DNA of 64,000 nt from Siphonodentalium dalli (Eukaryota; Mollusca; Scaphopoda; Gadilida; Siphonodentaliidae): positions 37,916,106-37,980,105 of the forward strand of contig CP136063.1 of the NCBI GenBank assembly GCA_032622095.1, written 5' to 3'. Shown piece after piece: positions 55,622-64,000 of this stretch. The notes under the pieces were generated by a model. It ran no database searches. It worked only from the letters and a program-made list of their open reading frames with translations, and was not told the origin of the DNA. The first letter of the stretch is position 1. Each line of letters starts with the position of its first letter. The position numbers were made by a program, and so were the translations under genes.

Positions 55622-55660
55622 TATAGATTTAAGTAATAATGGGGTGAGGTAAATTGTTGT

Positions 55661-56925
55661 TATTTAGTCATAACCCGATCCAACAGGCGATATTTTGGTA
55701 TACAAACAATGACGTCACAGCGACCACGGGTGTTTTTGTAATTTGGTCTCGCTGTTAGCTGTTAGCTTATCACGCAGTGCACTGCATGCATCCGTTGTCC
55801 CATTACATGTACGTTTATATGCTGATTGACTGACATCGTAACGAGCCAAATGTTTGACTTTGTAAATTCACGGAACACGGCTCACATATGAGCGGGAATT
55901 ATAGTACCACCATGTTCTTTATTTACTAGGTCCATTTGCACCAATTAATGACTGTTTGGGCATCCGAAGCAACGTATTGCATATGTACACGCTATGTTAT
56001 TATCCCCAATGATTGCAACTCAAAAGAGTAATATTTGGCTTTGTTTGCCACCAACTTATTTATTGTATATGTATAAATACGTGTCCATAGAAGCCACAAG
56101 CGGGTAGTGTGGGAATATTAACTTTCTCAAGTTAACTGATAGGTGATAAACCGTGATTATGGATACACGTACGTGCTTGTTATATATGTCTCCCTAATAA
56201 CTGTTTTCAACGCATTGCATATACAGGTTAGGTTATTGCCCCTAATGAGTACTACTTTGTATGCCACCCATTTTTTACTGTATAGGTATTCATACGTGTC
56301 AATATGAGCCACATAACTCGTTAGCTCTTCATACTTGGAGGTCAATAAACAATAATTATATAACACATGCATTGTGATTGGTTTAATACACCTTCTGATA
56401 TTGTTGTTGACACCAATAAAATTATTCTGACTGGTGTCCATGCTATATATATGCAAAGAAATTCATTAATTGTTTAAGAACGAATATATTCATTACAACC
56501 AGTTCCACGAACCCACGCATAACAAAGTTGCATGAAAAGAATCAGGTTCACAAACACTCATGACTTACTAGGTTACTTTATTGTAGCACGATTGTGGGCT
56601 ACCTGTATTTTATTATAAAAGTAATATATAAATAAAATCACATAGCTAATTTTCTGTTCAAAACAACTAAACAGAGCTTGTATATTCAAACTCGATATAC
56701 TGTATTTCAATATTGCAAATAGCAACTGACTGCTTCGACAATGAGTGTTTTGGTATGGCATTTTATTTACTATTATATTAAAGTAACTTATACAATAGTA
56801 TTTTCTCAACATCATTACAATTTAATACAGCATGCCATAAGCCACATACGTACTGAGGACACAAGGCCCCTTTAAATAATATACATATCCCCTTTAAATT
56901 TGATTGATTTAGGGCATTGCCTTTC
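55661..56925. other. No gene recognised
   Basis: AT-rich unique-looking sequence. Paired phrases (GTATA.GTATT.ATACGTGTC near 56067 and 56281; CAACGCATTGCATATACAGG near 56210 versus AACGTATTGCATATGTAC near 55970) suggest an old ~240-bp duplication. Confidence 0.35.
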
Positions 56926-56929
56926 TAGA

Positions 56930-57430
56930 AGGTAGGACAGAATTTATAGATGATCCTGGACAAGCGATAAGGGTCTTCTTGGTAACCAAATATGACTGGA
57001 AAAATCATACATAAAATTTGGTTCCGATCAATAACCAAAACTGGAGTTATCCAGAAACCTCAAATTTGGAAAATCCTTACTCTAAAATGTGCCAGAACTC
57101 AGTAAAACTTATTCGAAACAAACCCTTATTATAGACCTGTATTTTGCAATAAACAGCTAACATACACATTTCCTTCAGACCAAACAGCCCAATTTAATTT
57201 TATCGAGAAACCTCAAATTTGGAAAATTCTAAGTAAAAAGGGTCATAACAGTAAAAAATGATTCGGACCGAACCCATTTTCGAACTTGAATTGTATTTAC
57301 GCACTGAACATATTTATAAGATATTTAAAACATGCGCAGAAAATTAATACAATTTTAACGTTACTAAAGTTATCGTTCGCAAACCAAAATGCGCATGCAC
57401 GGACGAAATGACGCACACTCGGACAGACGC
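56930..57430. repeat. Second copy of the CATAACTC/GGACGGAC-type repeat
   Basis: AAATTTGGTTCCGATCAATA, GAGTTATCCAGAAACC, GGGTCATAACAGTAAAAAAT and CGAACTTGAATTGTATTTA echo 54900-55560. It ends in ACGGACGAAATGACGCACAC and TCGGACAGACG. More diverged than the copy inside the TIR element. Confidence 0.6.
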
Positions 57431-57712
57431 TGTTGGTTTCCGTAGTTTTCCTGGGACAAATATAACTTTGGCATAATGCTTATGTTGAGCCATATCCAAA
57501 TTAAATCGGTCAATGGTTCACCACACAGTTCGGATGGAAGTGCATGATAACGTATACTGTTTATTTCCCATTTTATCTCTGGTGCCATATCAGGATTAGT
57601 GAACATTCATCATTATCGGTTTCCTGTCTACGTCATAATTCAGAAACCCCTCATGTGCCACAAAGTTGTCTAGTCATGTCATGAGATAGAAGCTACCCAG
57701 TTGTACGTTTAA

Positions 57713-58159
57713 AGGTACGGGAGGCCTTGGCGGTGGGTATCCTGTCAAAATGTTTCAACCCGTCAAAAACCGCCACAAACAGAAAGAACATCAAAATGTA
57801 GACATATGTTTGACCATTGTTATGTAAAACAAAAAGCATAAACAGTTACTTTTCTGGTGTTTGTTTATATTATTATGGTAAACATAAAGAGCGTTATCTT
57901 GTTGGTGAATTCCTGATATTGAACTAATAAAGAGCGTTTATACCATTTGTGTGTGATTAGCCAGCAGCATTGTGCTGTCTTCTGTAACACAATCAGGCTC
58001 TTGTTCAGATAAAATATAGTAGATCTTTATGATAACATTCTGTTGTTTTCGCGATTGTCATGGTATATATGAACTGAACTCTATGCGTGTTAATGTTTTT
58101 CTGTTTACGGTGTTTGGAACAGATATGAATATTTTCGACAATTAAGGCCTCCCATGCCT
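57713..58159. mobile_element. TTAA-flanked MITE (447 bp), founder-type copy of the right-end family
   Basis: TTAA target duplications lie at 57709-57712 and 58160-58163. The 16-bp inverted ends AGGTACGGGAGGCCTT (57713-57728) and AAGGCCTCCCATGCCT (58144-58159) match at 14 of 16. The body has GGCGGTGGGTATCCTGTCAA, AACCGCCACAAACAGAAA and two ATAAAGAGCG words (57884, 57927) about 43 bp apart. These features are shared with the 1.1-kb array units further right. TTAA preference suggests a piggyBac-type mobiliser, but no transposase is present. Confidence 0.7.
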
Positions 58160-58205
58160 TTAAGTTATTTGATTACATGTTATGTAAGTCGTCATCATTG
58201 TGTTT

Positions 58206-58300
58206 TTTTAATAAAATCGTCATCATTGTTATATTTTCATTTTGTTCTGATGATAATTCATGTTCAATAAACATCTGAATTTGAATTGATGTCCTGATAT
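58206..58300 (+). mobile_element. Possible LINE 3' tail
   Basis: TTCATGTTCAATAAACATCT followed by GAATTTGAATTGA (58257-58290) resembles the AATAAA plus short reiterated tail of CR1-type LINEs. No coding part is visible upstream, so this is only a tentative 3' end. Confidence 0.3.
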
Positions 58301-58925
58301 CTTGTCATGGTACTCCGACGAAACACCCACAGGAAGAAAACAAACAGTAGGACCAACCTTTTGGGACCAAACGACATTATTACAAAACGCCCTCGGTTGA
58401 TATAAGTTATCTGGTTGAGGGAGAAAACAAATAACTTGCATTTGGCGTCGTCCGGCAAAACATGTTCTCTGGTGCATATCTTGGTCGGCTTTTGTCGTTA
58501 AATAATTTAGCACGGGATACAATCCATACAATTGGGACATTGGTCATGGCATGGTACATGGAAGTTGACAGCATGTTTATAGGGACAAGCACATTTGGTA
58601 TAATTCGGCCAAAATAAATCATTAACCAAATGAAGCAATACCGGTAAATGCTCTCGTGCAGAATAGACATGTTTGTATATACAGGTGTTCCAATCTCGGT
58701 AGCTCGAGCGAGAACAGCATTGTTAACCTACGACCGGTTCTGCCAAGTGCGCAACATAAACATGACACGGACCGCACCTCCCCAAGCTGCCTTCATAAGG
58801 ACAATATAATATCATGCAGCCAATTGCCCTGTATGCATTTGTTGGCAATCAGGCAAGTTGTTAGCTAAAGCGGAAATGAATATATTAACCAGTGCACATG
58901 GACTTGCAACGCGCTCCGCTCACAT
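58301..58925. other. No gene recognised
   Basis: Several overlapping short ORFs on the minus strand (58229-58670) have mixed composition but no recognisable motif or splice pattern. Confidence 0.35.
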
Positions 58926-58927
58926 TC

Positions 58928-59000
58928 CATGCATCCAAACGGCCTCTACGTGCTGTCCCTATTATACATGGACTCGGATAGAGGCAGTTTGGATGCATGT
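58928..59000. repeat. Hairpin with 20-bp arms
   Basis: ATGCATCCAAACGGCCTCTA (about 58930-58949) pairs with TAGAGGCAGTTTGGATGCAT (about 58979-58998), one mismatch, loop ~29 bp. Confidence 0.7.
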
Positions 59001-59690
59001 TTTACGTTAATAGTACGGTAGTATTATTAAAGTCAAGGGGATCGATACAATTCCCCCGTTTACCATCACTAGAAAATCTGACAAATTTAGCCCATTTATC
59101 CAACAATGGCATCTATATCGCCATGGGTGGGTCGGCGATTGATTCTTTCATTTTAAACCATACATGTACAAACGCTCATCAATTTCATTTCTATATGCAA
59201 GCATTTAGTATTTTCTTCTGAATATTGTCTCCCAACAGCGTCAAAAAGCAAGGTCTGGGTGGCGCAAACGATGTGGCCCGGCACGCATCCAGCTTATTAT
59301 AATTACAAAACGATCGAACAATCAACTAAAACGTTTAGCGCCCAATGATCACTTGTTGTCTGATAATGTATCTATACACACGTCGTCATTATCTATTTGT
59401 AACAACCAAATTAGAGGGTAATTATGAAATATTCATTATTGTTTGAACTCTCCATCGCGATTCGCGATCGCATCTACAAACAACTCGACATATGAAGCTG
59501 GGTGTGTTCATTTGCTACAATGAGTATATGACTGAACAAAGACACCCAACCCCTCCCCCACACGTTTCAAACGAAAACATTGTCCCGTTAGAAATGTCCT
59601 TAAAGCGTTTGTCGGAAAGTGTCATATGCCATGAAGACATGTAAATAAACGACGAATGGAGATATCGTACGTTGATAACTGCTTATTGCT
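59001..59690. other. No gene recognised
   Basis: A 74-codon ORF (58997-59221) and general AT-rich sequence; nothing assignable. Confidence 0.35.
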
Positions 59691-60925
59691 ATATTAAAGA
59701 TACGGGCGGCGTTGGCAGTGGGTATGCTGTTAAAATATTCACCTCCGCCAAAAACAGCCATAAACCTTAGGGAGACTCTTGAAATAATCCGACCTTATGG
59801 AGAATCTAGATATATCATTTTCTATGCAACGCGTAGCTTCTGGGTAAGGTGAGGGCATTTGTTATTAATCGAAAAAAAAACTTCTTTTATTGCTATATCA
59901 AAGATACGGGCGGTGTTGGCAATCATCGCACACCTTGAAGACAGTATACTATTACACAATACACTATTTACGCCCCATTATATTTGCATATGAACAATGC
60001 TTTAATAGTCCATATGTTGATGGCGAGACATCTCGATATATCATTTTCTATGCAACGTAAAGCTTCTGGTTATGGTGAGAGCATTTGGTATCAAACGAAC
60101 AAAAAATCTTTTATTGCTATATAAAATATACGGCCAGTGTCGGCGGTGGGCATGCTACTAACATATTCACATCCGTCAAATGTGTTACGTAAACAAAAGC
60201 AAACAACGTTACCTTTCCTAGGTTTTATTTAGATCCGGATATGGTAAACATAAAGAGCGCTATTTGTTACTACTTTCCTTATATGAAAATAATAAAGAGC
60301 GTGTATATAATGTTTGTGTGATTAACCACTATAATTGCGTTGTGTTATGTAAACAGAAGCAAAACTTCCGTAACACGAGCATGCTGTTGTTTACGCAATC
60401 ATCGTACACATTGAGGACAATACACTATTCACGCGCTGATTATGTTTGCATATGAACACAACTATATATTTTAATATTCCATCTGTTGGTGGCGATTTGA
60501 CCACATATTAATATTTCTGCAACGAACACCGCCCGTGCCTTTAATTATTATAACCAATGCCATGTACTAATATACATATACATATAGCTAACAAAATTAA
60601 CGACATTATGGAGACTCTTGAAATAATCCGACCTTAGGGAGACAACTCGACACAGCTATATATATTTTAATATTCCATCTGTTGGTGGCGATTTGATCAC
60701 ATATGAATAGTTCTGCAACGAACGCCACCCGTGCCTTTAATTATTATAACCAATACCATGTAATGATATACATATACCTAACAACATGAAACGACATTCG
60801 GGAGACTCTTGAAATAATCCGACCTTAGGCAGACATCTCAATATATCATTTTCCATGCAACGTGCAGCTTCTGGGTATGGTGCGAGCATTTGGTATTAAT
60901 AAAAAAACATCTTTTATTGCTCATA
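59690..60925. repeat. Degenerate left part of the right-end array
   Basis: Left-end words (ATTAAAGATACGGGCGG at 59693; ATCAAAGATACGGGCGGTG at 59894; ATACGGCCAGTGTCGGCGG at 60125) and right-end words (GAACACCGCCCGTGCC at about 60524; GAACGCCACCCGTGCC at 60720) are interleaved with partial deletions. It includes two ATAAAGAGCG (60250, 60292). This looks like the older, rearranged edge of the array. Confidence 0.7.
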
Positions 60926-63900
60926 TTAAAGATACGGGCGGTGTTGGCGGTGGGTGTGCTGTTAAAATATTCATCTCCGTCAAAAACCGCCATAAACAGA
61001 AATAGTAAAATATAGGCATAATTTGTTGTTATATCATACAGAAATATGGCATAAACAGTATGTTATTGTCAATTGTTTTCACTTTGTTTTGCAAACAAAA
61101 GGAAAAAACCGTTACGTTTCCTGACTTTTGTATAGATCCGGATATGGTAAGCATAAAGAGCGTTGTTTGTTACTATTTTTCTTATCTGGAAATAATGAAG
61201 AGCGTTTATATAATGTTTGTGTGATTAACCAATATGATTGCGTTGTGTTATGTAAACAGAAGCAAAACTTCTGTAACACGAGCATGCTGTTGTTTACGCA
61301 ATCATCGTACACATTGAGGACAATACACTATTCATGCGCTGATTACGTTTGCACATGAACAAAACTGTACATATTTTAATATTCCATCTGTTGGTGGCGA
61401 TTTGACCAAATATTAATATGTCTGCAACGAACACCGCCCGTGCATTTAATTATTATAACCAATGCCATGTACTGATATACATATACATATAGCTTACAAA
61501 ATTAACGACATTAGGGAGACTCTTGAAATAATCCGACCTTAGGGAGACATCTCGACAAAGCTATATATATTTTAATATTCCATCTGTTGGTGGCGATTTG
61601 ATCACATATGAATAGTTATGCAACGAACGCCACCCGTGCCTTTAATTATTATAACCAATGCCATGTACTGATATACATATACATATAGCTGACAAAATTA
61701 ACGACATTACGGAGACTCTTGAAATAATCCGACCTTAGGGAGACATCTCGACAAAGCTATATATATTTTAATATTCTATCTGTTGGTGGCGATTTGATCA
61801 CATATGAATAGTTCTGCAACGAACGCCGCCCGTGCCTTTAATTATTATAACCAATACCATGTAATGATATACATATACCTAACAACATGAAACGACATTC
61901 GGGAGACTCTTGAAATAATCCGACCTTAGGGAGACATCTCAATATATAATTTTCCATGCAACGTGCAGCTTCTGGGTATGGTGAGAGCATTTGGTATTAA
62001 TAAAAAAAAACATCTTTTATTGCTCATATTAAAGATACGGGCGGTGTTGGCGGTGGGTATGCTGTTAAAATATTCATCTCCGTCAAAAACCGCCATAAAC
62101 AGAAATAGTAAAATATAGGCAGAAGTTGTTGTTATATCATACAGAAATATGGCATAAACAGTATGTTATTGTCAATTGTTTTCACTTTGTTGTGCAAAGA
62201 AAAGGAAAAAACCGTTACGTTTCCTGACTTTTGTATAGATCCGGATATGGTAAGCATAAAGAGCGTTGTTTGTTACTATTTTTCTTATCTGGAAATAATG
62301 AAGAGCGTTTATATAATGTTTGTGTGATTAACCAATATGATTGCGTTGTGTTATGTAAACAGAAGCAAATCTTCGGTAACACGAGCATGCTGTTGTTTAC
62401 GCAATCATCGTACACATTGAGGACAATACACTATTCATGCGCTGATTACGTTTGCATATGAACAAAACTGTACATATTTTAATATTCCATCAGTTGGTGG
62501 CGATTTGACCAAATATTAATATTTCTGCAACGAACACCGCCCGTGCATTTAATTATTATAACCAATGCCATGTACTGATATACATATACATATAGCTTAC
62601 AAAATTAACGACATTAGGGAGACTCTTGAAATAATCCGACCTTAGGGAGACATCTCGACAAAGCTATATATATTTTAATATTCCATCTGTTGGTGGCGAT
62701 TTGATCACATATGAATAGTTCTGCAACGAACACCACCCGTGCCTTTAATTATTATAACCAATGCCATGTACTGATATACATATACATATAGCTAACAAAA
62801 TTAACGACATTACGGAGACTCTTGAAATAATCCGACCTTAGGGAGACATCTCGACAAAGCTATATATATTTCAATATTCCATCTGTTGGTGGCGATTTGA
62901 TCACATATGAATAGTTCTGCAACGAACGCCACCCGTGCCTTTAATTATTATAACCAATACCATGTAATGATATACATATACCTAACAACATGAAACGACA
63001 TTCGGGAGACTCTTGAAATAATCCGACCTTAGGCAGACATCTCAATATATCATTTTCCATGCAACGTGCAGCTTCTGGGTATGGTGAGAGCATTTGGTAT
63101 TAATAAAAAAACATCTTTTATTGCTCATATTAAAGATACGGGCGGTGTTGGCGGTGGGTATGCTGTTAAAATATTCATCTCCGTCAAAAACCGCCATAAA
63201 CAGAAATAGTAAAATATAGGCAGAATTTGTTGTTATATCATACAGAAATATGGCATAAACAGTATGTTATTGTCAATTGTTTTCACTTTGTTTTGCAAAC
63301 AAAAGGAAAAAACCGTTACGTTTCCTGACTTTTGTATAGATCCGGATATGGTAAGCATAAAGAGCGTTGTTTGTTACTATTTTTCATATATGGAAATAAT
63401 GAAGAGCGTTTATATAATGTTTGTGTGATTAACCAATATGATTGCGTTGTGTTGTGTAAACAGAAGCAAAACTTCTGTAACACGAGCATGCTGTTGTTTA
63501 CGCAATCATCGTACACATTGAGGACAATACACTATTCGTGCGCTGATTACGTTTGCATATGAACAAAACTGTACATATTTTAATATTCCATCTGTTGGTG
63601 GCGATTTGACCAAATATTAATATTTCTGCAACGAACACCGCCCGTGCATTTAATTATTATAACCAATGCCATGTACTGATATACATATACATATAGCTTA
63701 CAAAATTAACGACATTAGGGAGACTCTTGAAATAATCCGACCTTAGGGAGACATCTCGACAAAGCTATATATATTTTAATATTCCATCTGTTGGTGGCGA
63801 TTTGATCACATATGAATAGTTCTGCAACGAACGCCACCCGTGCCTTTAATTATTATAACCAATGCCATGTACTGATATACATATAGCTAACAAAATTAAC

Positions 63901-64000
63901 GACATTACGGAGACTCTTGAAATAATCCGACCTTAGGGAGACATCTCGACAAAGCTATATATATTTTAATATTCCATCTGTTGGTGGCGATTTGATCACA
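60926..64000. repeat. Higher-order tandem array, ~1.1-kb unit, nearly identical copies
   Basis: Units begin at TTAA-AGATACGGGCGGTGTTGG near 60926, 62028 and 63130 (spacing ~1.1 kb) and run past the window end. Each unit has a ~515-bp MITE-like part (for example 60930-61445, with TTAA at both ends and inverted ends AGATACGGGCGGTGTT / AACACCGCCCGTGCAT). This is followed by two further ~195-bp subrepeats of its right end containing GTTGGTGGCGATTTGATCAC, GAACGCCACCCGTGCCTTTA and GACATTAGGGAGACTCTTGA. Short 66-76-codon ORFs that repeat with the unit are not genes. Confidence 0.9.

Larger units (their letters stand above)
54075..55660. repeat. Palindromic repeat copy split by a transposon
   Basis: The left half (about 54083-54123: TGACCCCACCCCAATAGTAC, TTAATCCTATA) and right half (about 55622-55655: TATAGATTTAAGTAATAATG, GGGTGAGGT) are the two arms of the palindrome found intact at 12489-12589. 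The insertion separating them is exactly at the TATA centre. Confidence 0.75.

Noticed and set aside
61112-63562. 66-76-codon ORFs recurring every ~1.1 kb
   Set aside because: They recur only because the satellite unit recurs; frames contain the MITE-derived words and no protein family is recognised.
40488-63960. TTAGGG words as possible telomeric repeats
   Set aside because: They occur singly inside longer repeats (ACATTAGGGAGAC, CCTTAGGGAGAC), never as tandem TTAGGG.

Overview
This window looks like an intergenic or intronic, repeat-dominated stretch of an AT-rich animal genome. No complete, confidently functional host gene is visible. The best clue to the organism is the repeats. A tRNA-headed SINE (51449-51745, minus strand) and two copies of a repeat built on 'CATAACTC' phrases ending in tandem GGAC resemble families I associate with mollusc genomes, so a marine mollusc is my first guess. 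A cnidarian is the main alternative, because the virus-like element at 2.8-7.4 kb is of a type I associate with cnidarians and other marine invertebrates. No species is claimed.

Layout. 1-2.7 kb: old diverged repeats. 2.79-7.39 kb: a broken, integrated virus-like (Polinton-like) element with a packaging-type P-loop ATPase, small structural-type genes and a direct tandem duplication of its 3' part. 7.5-16.35 kb: three blocks of one satellite-bearing repeat in alternating orientation, a hairpin element, a palindrome, a second degenerate tandem array and one exon-like coiled-coil segment. 16.37-21.4 kb: a decayed Ty3/Gypsy-type retrotransposon (gag, protease, RT, RNase H, integrase, GPY/F-like tail) without recognisable LTRs. 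21.4-29.2 kb: repeats, including a 2.2-kb repeat cluster and one terminal-exon-like ORF. 29.28-31.15 kb: a large, nearly identical inverted repeat carrying divergent copies of an unidentified exon pair, with a P-loop exon in its spacer. 31.5-47.3 kb: hairpins, microsatellites, a 325-bp array and a second coiled-coil exon paralogous to the one at 10.5 kb. 47.38-52.9 kb: non-LTR retrotransposon pieces, a trinucleotide microsatellite inside one LINE tail, a 480-bp tandem repeat, a TIR element and the SINE. 54.1-55.6 kb: inverted-repeat elements nested three deep. 57.7-64.0 kb: a TTAA-flanked MITE and a 1.1-kb higher-order tandem array apparently built from the same family, running off the end of the window.

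The most unusual signals are the gene-bearing palindrome at 29.3-31.2 kb, a 10-mer (ATAAAGAGCG) that recurs 18 times across several otherwise dissimilar repeat families, the apparent MITE-to-satellite transition at the right end, and the nested inverted repeats at 54-55.6 kb. All family names come from reading the sequence and from memory of protein and repeat families. No database search was possible.
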